A stretch of DNA of 64,000 nucleotides from Anaeramoeba ignava. Lineage: Eukaryota > Metamonada > Anaeramoebidae. Within the stretch, counting starts at the first letter, position 1; each line of letters starts with the position of its first letter. The stretch covers positions 434,001 through 498,000 of the forward strand of contig JAPDFW010000022.1 in assembly GCA_028826165.1 (NCBI GenBank), in the 5' to 3' direction. The translations under genes and the position numbers were made by a program. Positions 29,601 through 40,513 of this stretch are shown here, piece by piece. The notes below the pieces were generated by a model. It was not told the origin of the DNA. It saw only the letters and a list, made by a program, of their open reading frames with translations, and did not search any database.

Positions 29601-31897
29601 AAATTACAAGCTCTTATTTGAATTGAATAATATTCATTTCCAGTAATATTAGGATAAAAAGAAGAATTAAATTCTTGATATCTAACATCAAATCCATCTA
29701 TCAAAACTGGATCTTCAATAATTGTCCAATTAAATCCATAATTAATTTGATATTGAAGTTGTTCATCATTTTCAATTTGAAACCAATAACATTCAAATTT
29801 CGAAAATAAAGAATTACAACCAAACAAATAAACATTCGGAACAAGAGGTTCTTCAATGGAAAATTGAGCTAAAGGAACTGGATAATTTCCCCATGCTGTT
29901 AAATAATAAAAGTTTGTTGTTGGATCAAAAATTCCAAATGGATAATCAAAATATTCATCTAATACATCTAATTCAATTGTATTTTGAATAAGATCAAGTT
30001 GAATTACTGCTGTTATTAGCTCTTCAAAATCATCTTCGAATTCTGTGAAAAAAAACCCAAAATTACCATCACCATCAATAAATGAATCTGTGAAATCATA
30101 AACTCCAGAAACTTCTTGGCAACTAATCATTTCCATATAATTCAAATCAATTGAACAAATTTCAGAAAACATACTATCTTCTAATTTCTCTTCTTGATTT
30201 TTTCTATATCTACCAGTTCGAGTTCCAAAATACATTCTTTGATTTGCTTGATCAAGACTCATTGTTGAAATATCATAAGAAGTTATATTAATAAAATCGG
30301 TAATATTCAAATCTGGTGTACTTATTTTGATAATATAATCACCTTCTTCTTCTGTTTCCCAATATTCAAAATAACTGTAAATATATCCAGTAGAATAATC
30401 AAATCGAAAATAATAAAATTCAGCATCTCCTATATAAATTGAATCCAAAATTTCCAAATCAGGACAACTTAATGTTAAGAATAAAAGAACTTCATCATCA
30501 TCAAAATATGCAAGATAAAGAAGATTATTATTAGGATCATATACAGCATCATCTACATATCCAGAAGAATCAATATCCACATATTCCATATTTGTTAAAT
30601 TAAACATATCAACTTTAAGAACTAAAATTCCTGAATCATCAATAAAATAATAAAGAAATCCATTTTGAATATCAATATCTCCAGCATAGATATCATCATA
30701 ATAATCAAGAATCACATAATCAATCATTTGAAATGATTCAATATCAACTTTGGAAATTATTATGTATTCATAATTTTCAAAAAGAAGATAAATTGTTTGA
30801 TTTGGTTCATCAAGTAAAATATATTGAACTTGAATAAAAAGAGGTTCCAAAAATTCAATTTCTTGTTGAAATTTAGTAAGATCAAATTTAATTATCTCTG
30901 CATATGCTAATGAAATGAATGAATAATTATATTGGAAATCAAAAGAAGCTGTTGAAGAATAAGAATAACCATCAAGATATTCACCATCTATAAATGAGAA
31001 AGAATCAAGATCAACTCTCACTATTGCTGGATCTTCTGTAACAAAATATCCAGTATTCTCATTTTCATCAATTGCTGCTGCTACACACCATTCATAATCC
31101 TCTAATTCTAATGCATCATCATAAGAAAAGGTTTCAACATCAATTTTCACAACTAAAAATGGATAATCATAATTTCCAAAATAGAGAAATTCTTTTGAAA
31201 CTCCTAAAAATCCTTGAGAAGCTCTATAAACATCATATTCAGTTAAATCAAGATCCGCAATAATTGTGAAATCTGTCAAATTGATTTTGAAGATTAATGA
31301 ATAATAATTATAATCATTTTCACCAGATACATAAAGAATATTGTTTTCAAGATCAATAACAGATCCAAAGCCATATTCATAATTCAATTCTAAAGGATCT
31401 CCTTCTTGTTGGAAAGTATTCAAATCAATTTTGATAACTTGAGCTGGATAATATGAAACAAAATATGCTTTTTGATTTTCAATATCAATCTGAGCAGATT
31501 CAAACCCATAATATGTTCCCAAAGTTAATACACCAACAACTTGAAAAGTATTCAAATCAACTTTGGAAATTTGACTTGGAGAACTATCTGATCCAAAATA
31601 AGCTAAATTATTTTCAGTATCAAAAACTCCACTTCCAACTCCCCAAATTCCCAAATCAAGCGAATCAATTAAATCAAGTGTGCTCATATTGAATTTGTAA
31701 AGTTTTCCTTCTAATACATATTCATCCATACCCCAAGGATCATCAGCAAAATAAACTAATTGATTTGAAGCATCAATAAAAGAATAAGTAGGATATTCAA
31801 TCCCTTCTGGAAAATATAATTCTTGATTAAGAGTAAGTTCAGATTTAATAAATGAAATGAAGAAAAAGAAACCAAAGAAAAAAAGCAATTTTTTCAT
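26609..31897 (-). CDS. Giant type I membrane protein: beta-propeller repeats plus FN3 domains
   Basis: About 1762 residues. The second ATG (31897, MKKLLFFFGFFFFISFIKS) is preferred to the one at 31942 because it begins a clean signal peptide. Residues about 20-720 are YVTN/NHL-like beta-propeller repeats, each with a phrase such as YFASYD..IVKIDLNTFQ every 45-50 residues. From about 735 on are fibronectin type III-like domains with regular Cys pairs. The last four units of about 185 residues (two FN3 each; SKIEEIEIIFT, NGNEMIGTIKP, ELSTGLKGYSLSFNS) are near copies. A membrane helix (about 1725-1752, VVVPVVVIALIVVLIIL) and a basic tail (RKSKKNKKENN) end it. Many N-x-S/T sites fit an extracellular, glycosylated receptor or adhesin. 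No known protein is recognised. Confidence 0.8.
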   Translation of the reverse strand: MKKLLFFFGFFFFISFIKSELTLNQELYFPEGIEYPTYSFIDASNQLVYFADDPWGMDEYVLEGKLYKFNMSTLDLIDSLDLGIWGVGSGVFDTENNLAYFGSDSSPSQISKVDLNTFQVVGVLTLGTYYGFESAQIDIENQKAYFVSYYPAQVIKIDLNTFQQEGDPLELNYEYGFGSVIDLENNILYVSGENDYNYYSLIFKINLTDFTIIADLDLTEYDVYRASQGFLGVSKEFLYFGNYDYPFLVVKIDVETFSYDDALELEDYEWCVAAAIDENENTGYFVTEDPAIVRVDLDSFSFIDGEYLDGYSYSSTASFDFQYNYSFISLAYAEIIKFDLTKFQQEIEFLEPLFIQVQYILLDEPNQTIYLLFENYEYIIISKVDIESFQMIDYVILDYYDDIYAGDIDIQNGFLYYFIDDSGILVLKVDMFNLTNMEYVDIDSSGYVDDAVYDPNNNLLYLAYFDDDEVLLFLTLSCPDLEILDSIYIGDAEFYYFRFDYSTGYIYSYFEYWETEEEGDYIIKISTPDLNITDFINITSYDISTMSLDQANQRMYFGTRTGRYRKNQEEKLEDSMFSEICSIDLNYMEMISCQEVSGVYDFTDSFIDGDGNFGFFFTEFEDDFEELITAVIQLDLIQNTIELDVLDEYFDYPFGIFDPTTNFYYLTAWGNYPVPLAQFSIEEPLVPNVYLFGCNSLFSKFECYWFQIENDEQLQYQINYGFNWTIIEDPVLIDGFDVRYQEFNSSFYPNITGNEYYSIQIRACNLTLNECGKPSSIYDLITRIDSVKNYDLDGYYDYIDIFWDYPDVEIIEGIPNLDHYEVSIQKETDLPSNFSINDSSATYIKVDELEFGYTYYVSMWACSTEECEDEEKGEVVSSSISTGFPNVNSFDCVVSDVLVIDCSWLKPSTSGTPSYYTFTYVATTKEDSDTYYPNSTNQSFRANFQVEEYKINVSGCNSNDFCGLISTVNVTTERLQPPIIKQSISQIEEIKLIFTELTQGRGYLISSNNGTNWQNFTTLYSNETDMIGTLSPLSGNYEYLISIRGCTDSSCGIDYLGLPTSPISISPKLGNVMITCVPLLYGFYCDWEPLDLSIGLRGYSLSFNSTSKCLSIFETSYSKTELFGGANYEISIFASADSNCSYNEYSGNNTTLSITTSRLPPPLINQSISKIEEIEIIFTPQYQEKIKDYLVSINNEIDWQKFTTIQSNGNEMIGTIKPIAGNVEYIVSIKTCTDPNCESEYLGLASSPISITPKLGNISSFNCNSTICGFECNWESLELSTGLKGYSLSFNSTSICLSPSTTSYSKTELFGGANYEISIFASADLNCNYNEYSGLTSTLSLTTLPLSPPTINQSISKIEEIEIIFTKLTLAKTYLVSINNGIDWQKFTTIQSNGNEMIGTIKPLAGNVEYLVSILGCTDKNCESGYLGLASSPISITPKLGNISSFNCNPISCGFECNWESLELSTGLKGYSLSFNSTPICLSPSTTNYPFDSLIGKANYEISIFASADSNCNYNEYSGLNSTLSLTTLPLSAPTINQSISKIEEIEIIFTKLTQAKTYLVSINNRINWQNFTTIQSNGNEMIGTIKPIAGNVEYLVSIRGCTDSSCETQSLGLASSPISITPKLGNMSSINCNSTICGFECNWEALELSTGLKGYSLSYNSINVCLSAAMTSYSVFNLLGDTYYQISIFASADWRCEESNLSGLPIYTSVTTLPAPVETASDSSKDKVISLSVVVPVVVIALIVVLIILIRKSKKNKKENN
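26860..28960 (-). repeat. Coding tandem duplication, about 555-bp units (FN3 pairs)
   Basis: A landmark (plus-strand GAATATCCTTTTAATCCTGT) recurs at about 26927, 27483, 28038 and, as a variant, 28603: spacing about 555-565 bp, or 185 codons. Four units, highly similar at DNA level, so duplicated recently. Confidence 0.85.
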
Positions 31898-32330
31898 CCT
31901 ATTTTTATTTTTAAAAAAAGCAAATTTAATAAAACAAAACATTTATTTTAATTTAGTTTACTTTACTTTATTGAGAATTGAAAAGGAAATAAAACTCTTT
32001 TTTTTTAATTTTCTTTTAATAAGAAGATAAAAAAAGGAAATTGAAAAATGAATAAAAAAAAAAATTTTTTTTGTTGTTTTTTTTTTTTTTAAATTGATCT
32101 CTAAAATAAAAAATTAAATTAAAATTAAATTAAAAGAAGAATAAAAGAAAGTTAAAAGAAAAAAAAATTTTTTTTTATAATTTAAAATTAAAATAAATTA
32201 AGAATTAAAGTTATAATTAAACCCTCAAATAAAATTTAAATAAAAAAACAAATTAAAAATAAAATTAACTAAAAATTAATTTTTTTTGAATAGTTTTAAC
32301 ATTCTTATTTAATTTTTAACCCCTTTTTTG
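31898..32330. other. Intergenic, A/T homopolymer-rich, nothing recognised
   Basis: Divergent promoter side of the FN3 protein gene. Contains T-runs and TTAAAATTAAA repeats but no element I can name. Confidence 0.3.
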
Positions 32331-33285
32331 TTGTTCCTTTTTTAATTTATTTATAAATTATATTTTATTAACAAATTTATTATTAAATTAATACTTTTTA
32401 ATTACAAATTATTTTAATTATTTTATTCCAAAATTTTAATTAAATTATTATTTAATTTTTGATTAGTTTTAATTTATTATTTAACAATATTTTATTTATA
32501 AATTATATTTTATTAATAAATTTATTATTAAGTTAATATTTTTAATTACAAATTATTTTAAATATTTTTATTCCAAAAATTTTAATTAAATTTTTCATTA
32601 TTTAATTTTTGATTATTTTTTTAATTTATTATTTATCAATATTTTATTTATAAATTATATTTTATTAATAAATTTATTATTAAATTAATACTTTTTAATT
32701 ACAAATTATTTTAATTATTTAATTCCAAAATTTTAATTAAATTTTTATTTAATTTTTAATTAGTTTTAATTTATTATTTATCAATATTTTATTTATAAAT
32801 TATATTTTATTAACAAATTTATTATTAAATTAATACTTTTTAATTACAAATTATTTTTAATTATTTTATTCCAAAATTTTAATTAAATTATTATTTAATT
32901 TTTAATTAGTTTTAATTTATAATTTATTAATATTTTATTTATAAATTATATTTTATTAATAAATTTATTATTAAATTAATACTTTTTAATTACAAATTAT
33001 TTTAAATATTTTATTCCAAAATTTTAATTAAATTTTTATTTAATTTTTAATTAGTTTTAATTTATTATTTATTAATATTTTATTTATAAATTATATTTTA
33101 TTAATAAATTTATTATTAAATTAATATTTTTTAATTACAAATTATTTTAATTATTTAATTCCAAAATTTTAATTAAATTTTTATTTAATTTTTAATTAGT
33201 TTTAATTTATTATTTATCAATATTTTATTTATAAATTATATTTTATTAATAAATTTATTATTAAATTAATATTTTTTAATTTAAT
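32330..33285. repeat. Satellite array, unit about 145-155 bp
   Basis: About 6.5 head-to-tail copies. The landmark TTTATTTATAAATTATATTT recurs near 32347, 32491, 32643, 32788, 32934, 33079 and 33234. Units include TTATTCCAAAATTTTAATTA and TTTTTAATTACAAATTATTT. It lies between the FN3 protein and AMMECR1. Confidence 0.85.
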
Positions 33286-33331
33286 TTTTTTCATTTTTCA
33301 TTTTTCATTTTTCATTTTTTTTGGATCCAAA
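33286..33331 (+). promoter_or_regulatory. CATTTTT tract upstream of AMMECR1
   Basis: Four consecutive TTTTTCA units directly before the ATG, then GGATCCAAA. Likely core promoter or start-proximal element, by recurrence elsewhere in the window. Confidence 0.4.
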
Positions 33332-33928
33332 ATGACTGAAATTATTGCAACAAAAGAAATGTGTTATTTTGCTTTTGAGACACTCCTTTCACAATTTGAC
33401 AAAAAATTCAAAATGGAAAAATATAGTTTTTCAGAAAAAGTATCATGTCCCTTATTTGTTACATTAAAAAAAGCAGCCAAAGGCTCATTAAAATTACGAG
33501 GATGCATTGGGACATTTGAAGACAAGCCACTTGAATCAGGATTAAGAGAATTCACAAAAGAAGCGGCGTTTCGGGATCCACGTTTTTCCAAACTTGAGAA
33601 TAAAGAGATACCATCATTAACAATAGGAATATCACTTTTGATAAATTTTGAAAAAGCTCAAAATTATCTTGATTGGGAAGTTGGAAAACACGGTATTCGT
33701 ATCTCTCTTGATGGTTATGGCGCTACTTTTCTTCCTGAAGTCGCTCCTGAACAAGGATGGGATAAAGAAACTACTATTTTTTATCTTGTTAGGAAATCTC
33801 ATTATTATGGTGATTTGGATCATGATGCTAAAAACAGAATTCAATTGACTCGTTATCAATCTTCTAAGATTTCTGCTTCTTATGAAGAATATCTTGATTG
33901 GAAAAAAAAAATGGAATCAAATAATTGA
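33332..33928 (+). CDS. AMMECR1 family protein
   Basis: AMMECR1 proteins are highly conserved and of poorly known biochemical role; the fold suggests nucleic-acid or small-ligand binding. The 198-residue protein has the family signature LRGCIGTF (residues about 55-62), then AFRDPRFSKLENKEIPSLTIGISLL, KHGIRISLDGYGATFLPEVAPEQGWD and the final LTRYQSSKISASYEEYL. Length is that of the core domain, without the long N-terminal extension of the human protein. No intron. Confidence 0.95.
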   Translation: MTEIIATKEMCYFAFETLLSQFDKKFKMEKYSFSEKVSCPLFVTLKKAAKGSLKLRGCIGTFEDKPLESGLREFTKEAAFRDPRFSKLENKEIPSLTIGISLLINFEKAQNYLDWEVGKHGIRISLDGYGATFLPEVAPEQGWDKETTIFYLVRKSHYYGDLDHDAKNRIQLTRYQSSKISASYEEYLDWKKKMESNN

Positions 33929-34461
33929 AATCAAATAATTGAAATCAAATCAAATCAAATAATTCAAATTAAATTAATTTAAATAATTTAAATCAAATAA
34001 TTTAAATTAAATCAAATCATTTAAATCAAATAATTTAAATTAAATCAAATCAAATCAAATTAAATCAAATCAAATCAAATCAAATAATTTAAATCAATTA
34101 AATTAAATCAAATAATTTAAATCAAATAATTCAAATCAAATCAAATCAAATTATTGAAATCAAATAATTTAAATCAAATGAAATCAAATCAATTCAAATC
34201 AAATAATTCAAATCAAATTAAATCAAATTAAATCAAATTATTGGAATCAAATAAAAAATTCTTCCAATTTCTCTCTTAAAAATACTTTTATTTTTATTGA
34301 AAAATTTTTTGTTTTTTGTTTTCAAAAGTTAATATCAATTCAATTTTTTTTGATTCTATATTTTTCTACCTTCATTTTACAAAAAAAAAATATACAAACA
34401 TTTCCATTTTATTAAAAAAAAAGACACATTTGCTTGTTATTGATTTTCCTTTGTTTTTGAA
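33929..34461. repeat. Convergent intergenic region with CAAAT/TTTAAAT pentamer repeats
   Basis: 33929-34255 is AAATCAAATAATTTAAATCAAA-type repeat; the rest is A/T-rich 3' flank shared by AMMECR1 and the armadillo gene. No gene or RNA seen. Confidence 0.6.
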
Positions 34462-37400
34462 TTAATTTTTTTTCCATTTAACAATTTCTAGTTCAATTTC
34501 TTTTGAAAGTTTCATGATTTCTTGGATATTGAAACAACTTTCATTTATATTTTGTAAAATTGAGTGAATTTTCTCTTCAAATAAATCTAATTTTTCTCCT
34601 ATTTTTAATTTTTAATTTTTAATTGTTTATTGTTTATTGTTAGTTTAAATCAGCTTTAGAAATTTTCTCATATTTAAATTTCATTATTTTACCTTGTGTT
34701 TTTCTTAAAAAATTTAAAATCACTTCTAATCCAATCCAAATTAAAATATGGTTGTTTGGGAATTTTTGGATTGCTTGTGAAATTAGTTGAATCATTTCTT
34801 CATCTAAAAATTAAATGAAAATTGCATCATTATTTTTTTTTGTTATATTTTCTTTTTTGGTAATAAAATGTCTAATTTTCATACTGATATAAGGAATAAA
34901 AATCTGGAATAAAACACAACATTTAAGCTGTAACTCTTCATTTTCTGAGAATTGAGACATTCCTTTAAGAATCATATTGTGAATTTGGAGATTGGAACAT
35001 AAATAACCTTTTGAATCAAATCAAATCAAATCAAATCATTATTTTTTTTATTATTTAGAATTTTCGCATTAACAAAAGATTTAAATGGATGTAATATCAA
35101 ATACTTTGAAATGGCGAGGCAACAACACATATAAATGATGTGAATTTCAACCAAATATTTATATTAGAGATAAATTTTTCTTGATGAATTGCAACTATCG
35201 TATCAACTAATCCAAATTCAAAAATTTTCTTCATCATTTCTAAAAACAAAACAAAGAAAACGAAAATAATCAGCAAAAATATTTATAATTCTTATTCTTA
35301 TTCTTATTCTTATTCTTATTTTTTTTGTTGTTACCAGGAGAAAGAGAAAGATTGGAAAAAAGTAAAAGATATTTGCCAAAAAAATTCTCTGAATCTGAAA
35401 ATGAAATCATCAAATTCTTTAGTAGCTCAAAATCAACAATATTAATAATTTCTGGTTTCCAATCTATTAATTAATAAATTAATAAATGTTTTGTTTCAAA
35501 TGGAAAAAAAAAATTTCTCACTTTCTTGTTCGGAAATATTAATAAAACAAAGAAGACAATTTTCTTGAATTTCTTGAATTTCTTGAAAATTTTTCATTCT
35601 TGCAATAATCAATTCTATTCCTCCATTCTTCAATATCTCCAATTGGTTTTCTAATATTTTTTTTTGTGATTTAGAGTTATTTTATCAGGTTTTAACAAAA
35701 AGAATAAAGAAAAAATCCAAAATAAATATTAAAACTACCTGGCATATCACAAGCAAGATTAGATAAGGCTAAAAAGCAATTCTGTTGGATTTCTAAATTA
35801 GCTCTGAAACGAGTTCCAATAGAAATGATTTTTTTGATTTTTGATTTTCCAATTGCTGCTCGCATTTCTTTAAGAAATAAAAAAAAGAAGAAGATCAAAA
35901 TAAGATGAAAAAAAAGGTATTTCTATTGCTTTGCTTTTTACGCTCATTTTTTGCAATTTGAGCTACAACTAAACACAATTTAGAAGCGACTGTGTTAATT
36001 TTTTCTGCATCTTTCCAAATCAAATTAATTAGTGGGATCAAATCATTTTCGATAACAGAATTATAATCTGAAATGAATAATAAATACAAAACAATTTTAA
36101 ATTGATTTTGGAGAAAGAAAAAAATGTATAAATTTAATAGAAATACCTTGATTTTGATAAAGTAAATTTGAGATTGTTTGAAAAGAGAAACGGACCAAAT
36201 TTTGATTTTTATTGAAAGTTTTAATCAAATGAATGAAATGTTGCATTCCATTCATTAATAAAATTTTTTGTTTGCTTTCTATTTTTTGGGAATGATTTCA
36301 ATTCCAAAATTTAAACAGAAAAAAAAGATGTATATAATATAATTAAAGTTTTGGGATTTGGATGAATTTACCTTTGTTTTCAGATAAATTCGAAAGGCAT
36401 AATGCTGAACCTATTTGAAGTTGATTATTTTGTTCAAATTTTTTCATTGCTTTCCAAATTTTTTCAATTCCTGAAAACTGATAAATTTTTGATTGTATTT
36501 CTATTGAAATTAATTAGAAAAAGATTTCAGTTTAAAATGGTAATCTAACTGTGAATTTTTTTACCTGAATTTTTGAAAGTTATATTTGATAAACAACAAA
36601 TGGAGATCGATAAAATGTTTTCATTATCTTGAAAATTTTCAAGGGAATTCAAGATATAGTTAATTATTTTGTCATTAATCAACATATCGACATAATCTAT
36701 AATTTAAATTTAAATATTAATTTAAATATTAATTTAAATATCAATTTAAATATTAATTTAAATATCAATTTAAATATCAATTAAAATATTAATTTAAATA
36801 TTAATTTAAATATTAATTTAAATATTAATTTAATTATCAATTTAATTATCAATTTAATTATCAATTTAATTATTAATTTAAATATCAATTTAAATATCAA
36901 TTTAATTATTAATTTAAATATTAATTTAAATATCAATTTAAATATTAATTTAAATATTAATTTAAATATTAATTTAAATATTAATTTAAATATTAATTTG
37001 TTTATAAATGTGTTGATAAATTTGTTGATAAATGTGTTTATAATTGTGTTTATAAATTTGTTTATAAATTTGTTTATAAATTTGTTTATAAATTTGTTTA
37101 TAAATTTGTTTATAAATGTGTTTATAAATTTGTTTATAAATTTGTTTATAAATTTGTTTATAAATTTGTTTATAAATTTGTTTTAAATAAATTTAATTAT
37201 AAATTTTAAATATGTTTATAAATTTGTTTATAAATTTGTTTATAAATTTGTTTATAAATTTTGTTTATTTAAAATAATAAATTTGTTTATTTAAATTTGT
37301 TTTATAAATTTGTTTATAAATTTAAATATTAATTTAAATTTGTTTATAAATAAAAATTCAATTTTATAAATTTGTTTTATAAATTTTTTATAAATTAATT

Positions 37401-38909
37401 TAAATATTCTTTATAAATTTCTTTATAAATTTCTTTTAAATTTAAATATAAATTTATAAATTTGTTTATAAATTTCTTTATAAATATTAATTTCTATTAA
37501 TTTAAATATTGTTTTAAATTGTGTTTATAAATTTGTTTTTAAATTTGTTTTTTAAATTTGTTTATAAATTATAAATTTGTTTATAAATATGTTTATAAAT
37601 TTATTAATTTAAATATAAATTTAAATATTTTATAAATTTGTTGATAAATGTGTTTATAATTGTGTTTATAAATTTGTTTATAAATTTGTTTATAAATTTG
37701 TTTATAAATTTGTTTATAAATTTGTTTATAAATTTGTTTATAAATTTGTTTATAAATTTGTTTATAAATTTGTTTATAAATTTGTTTATAAATATGTTTA
37801 TAAATTTGTTTATAAATTTGTTTATAAATTTGTTTATAAATTTGTTTATAAATTTGTTTATAAATGTGTTTATAATTGTGTTTATAAATTTGTTTATAAA
37901 TTTGTTTATAAATTTGTTTATAAATTTGTTTATAAATTTGTTTATAAATTTGTTTATAAATTTGTTTATAAATTTGTTTATAAATTTGTTTATAAATTTG
38001 TTTATAAATTTGTTTATAAATTTGTTTATAAATTTGTTTATAAATTTGTTTATAAATTTGTTTATAAATTTGTTGATAAATTTGTTGATAAATTTGTTTA
38101 TAAATGTGTTTATAAATTTGTTTATAAATATGTTTATAAATTGTGTTTATAAATTTGTTTATAAATTTGTTGATAAATTTGTTTATAAATTTGTTTATAA
38201 ATTTCTTTATAAATTTGTTTATAATTGTGTTTATAATTGTGCTTATAAAAAGTTTCCTACCCCTAAAAAAAGAGATATGATAAATAAAAAATAAACCCCA
38301 GAGCTGTATTTTTGAATCAGTGAGATTATTTTGAGTAAATTCCCAAACAGAAGAAAAGCCTTCTAAATTAATTATATATTGAATATTCTCTAAAAAATTT
38401 TTATGAGAAACGAAATTGGAGTTTTTTGATCAGTCCCTAATTTGATAACAAAATTTGATTGAAAATTACCATAATTATCCATAATAATGTACACTAAAGC
38501 TTTAAGGGATTTTGTTTGCAACTTCAAGTTTTTAATATAACCTCTTATTCTTTCAAGAATCAATTCAATTCCTTTATTAAATCTGATTTGTTCTTGAAAT
38601 TCTTTTGTTTTCAAAAAAAATAAGAAAACTTAATAATAAGTATCGATTCAAAAACGGAAAACGAAAGAAAAAAATTTTCTTTTTACCTTTTCCTTTTTTA
38701 GCCAACAAAGTTATTGATGAAATACAGTTGAATTGAATGGGAAGAATTAAGTCACATCGAATCAATGTTTCAATAATTTGCTCAACATTTAAAAAAGGGT
38801 TTTCTATTAAGAAAAGAGCAAAGAAACATCAAGCAAATGATTATTCAATTAAAGTTATAGATTTATTTTGGACAGTTTTCTTACTTTCTTTCTTTTTTCT
38901 TGGAATCAT
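34462..38909 (-). CDS. Armadillo-repeat protein (importin-alpha/ARM superfamily), 15 exons
   Basis: 592 residues from exons 38909-38885, 38803-38687, 38601-38470, 38389-38297, 36696-36565, 36500-36372, 36278-36147, 36067-35942, 35867-35739, 35650-35522, 35463-35335, 35239-35105, 35007-34885, 34803-34693 and 34598-34462. All 14 introns split a codon after base 1, and internal exons are mostly 123-135 bp, about one ARM repeat (42 residues) each. Repeats show the helix-3 pattern CLSNL/ALSNL (for example SALCLSNLSENK, FLALSNLACDMP, SICCLSNITFKNS). The short N-terminus (MIPRKKKEKNPF) is basic but has no full importin-beta-binding domain. Frame and length agree at every junction, so the model is strong although it rests on no transcript. 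Importin-alpha relative or another ARM solenoid remains open. Confidence 0.85.
36697..38296 (-). repeat. Armadillo gene intron 4: 1.6 kb of TTTATAAATTTG and ATTAATTTAAAT repeats
   Basis: The one giant intron of the gene; the other thirteen are about 64-203 bp. 36700-37000 is TTTAAATATTAA; 37000-38240 is mostly the dodecamer TTTATAAATTTG. Frames read as FINLFINL here are shadows. Confidence 0.85.
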
Positions 38910-39280
38910 AACGAAAATTTTTTTTTTGTACAAAAGAAAATGGTTAGGTATTGGATCATAAAAGTTTTGAATTAAAAATCGAAAAAAAAAAATTTTTTTT
39001 TTATTTTTAATTAAATTTTTTTCTTCTTTTTCTTTTTCTTTTTTAATTTGTTTTTCCTTCTTATTTTTTAAATTTTTGACTTTTTTAATTGATTTTATAA
39101 CTTTATCTTTACTTATTTTCCTTCAAATAATTTTCTCTTAATCTTTTTAAATTTTTAATTAATTTTTAATTTAATTTTTTAATTTAAAAAAAAATTTTTT
39201 TTTTCAATTATTTTCTTTATTAGTTTCTTATTTTAATTCATTCTCGTTACTCTTCCAAATTATTTTATTAAAGGATAAGT
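38910..39280. other. Intergenic, A/T-rich, nothing recognised
   Basis: 5' flank of the armadillo gene: homopolymer runs and TTTTAATT repeats, no recognisable element. Confidence 0.3.
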
Positions 39281-39570
39281 TAGGGGGCAAATTAATTTCT
39301 TTAATAAAAAAGCAAAAAAAAAATTTATAACAATACGTGTTATAAAATGTTTTACTTTCTAAAATTATTTTTTAATAATACTTTATATACTCCTCCCTCA
39401 GCTATATCTTATATACACAGAGATCAAAGATCGATTCAAAATATAGTTTTTGTTTTTAAGGATCCCTTAATGATCAATTTGTTGTAAGAAGTGCATTTAG
39501 TTTTTAATTATTATTTTTTTTTCGACTTTTAAAAGACGAATTTTGACTACTCTTGTTATATAAATTTTAT
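39281..39570. other. Higher-complexity intergenic island, possible structured RNA gene
   Basis: About 290 bp that are neither simple repeat nor open reading frame. It holds TATATACTCCTCCCTCAGC (about 39393), ACACAGAGATCAAAGATC, a B-box-like GATCGATTC (fits GWTCRANNC), AAGGATCCCTTAATGATC, and CGACTTTTAAAAGACG followed by AATTTTGA, which fits an Sm site (RAUUUUGR). No tRNA cloverleaf can be folded, and U1, U2, U4, U5 and U6 landmarks are missing or partial. RNA gene, promoter cluster or degenerate gene are all possible. Confidence 0.25.
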
Positions 39571-39629
39571 TTTAGATCTTTTTGGTAGAATCATACATTT
39601 CAATTTTTATTATTTATTACTTAATATTT

Positions 39630-40405
39630 CAATATTTAAAATTGATATTTTGAATATATTGAATATTTTGAATATTTTGAATATATTGAATATATTGAAT
39701 ATATTGAATATTTTGAATATTTTGAATATATTGAATATTTTGAATATTTTGAATATATTGAATATATTGAATATATTGAATATTTTGAATATTTTGAATA
39801 TATTGAATATATTGAATATATTGAATATTTAGAATATTTTGAATATTTTTGAATATTTTTGAATATATATTGAATATTTTGAATATATTGAATATTTTGA
39901 ATATATTGAATATTTTGAATATATTGAATATTTTGAATATATTGAATATATTGAATATATTGAATATATTGAATATTTTGAATATATTGAATATTTTGAA
40001 TATTTTGAATATTTTGAATATATTGAATATTTTGAATATATTGAATATTTTGAATATTTTGAATATTTTGAATATATTGAATATTTAGAATATTTTGAAT
40101 ATATTGAATATTTTGAATATTTTGAATATATTGAATATTTTGAATATATTGAATATATTGAATATTTTGAATATATTGAATATATTGAATATTTTGAATA
40201 TTTTGAATATTTTGAATATTTTGGATATATTGAATATATTGAATATATTGAATATATTGAATATATTGAATATATTGAATATATTGAATATATTGAATAT
40301 ATTGAATATTTTGAATATTTTGAATATATTGAATATATTGAATATTTTGAATATATTGAATATTTTGAATATTTAGAATATATTAAATATACTGAATATA
40401 TTGGA
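39630..40405. repeat. Minisatellite TTGAATAT(A/T)T
   Basis: About 775 bp of nonamers TTGAATATA and TTGAATATT in irregular alternation. It lies upstream of the prohibitin gene. Reading frames in it (NILNILNIL, SIYSKYSIY) are artefacts. Confidence 0.9.
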
Positions 40406-40419
40406 TATTTTCCATTTTT

Positions 40420-40513
40420 TGAATTTTTCATTTTTCATTTTTCATTTTTCATTTTTCATTTTTCATTTTTCATTTTTCATTTTTCATTTTTCTGGAAATA
40501 TTAAAAAATTTAA
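40420..40513 (+). promoter_or_regulatory. CATTTTT tandem tract upstream of the prohibitin gene
   Basis: At least nine TTTTTCA units (about 40428-40490) end 20-25 bp before the ATG. It is the longest example of this element in the window. Confidence 0.4.

Noticed and set aside
26609-31942. Upstream start at 31942 for the FN3 protein
   Set aside because: It would put 15 extra residues before a normal signal peptide; the ATG at 31897 is better.
36998-38294. Long frames coding FINLFINL-type repeats on the plus strand
   Set aside because: They arise from the TTTATAAATTTG array in an intron of the armadillo gene; no complex sequence.
38400-38450. Alternative donor GTTATC near 38449 in the armadillo gene
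   Set aside because: It keeps frame only with a second AG and breaks the phase-1 rule; the donor at 38469 (GTAATT) fits better.
39400-39480. tRNA gene around GATCGATTC
   Set aside because: B-box-like word only; no acceptor, D or anticodon stems can be formed on either strand.
39650-40431. NILNILNIL (plus) and SIYSKYSIY (minus) frames
   Set aside because: Products of a nonamer minisatellite without stops; open on both strands.
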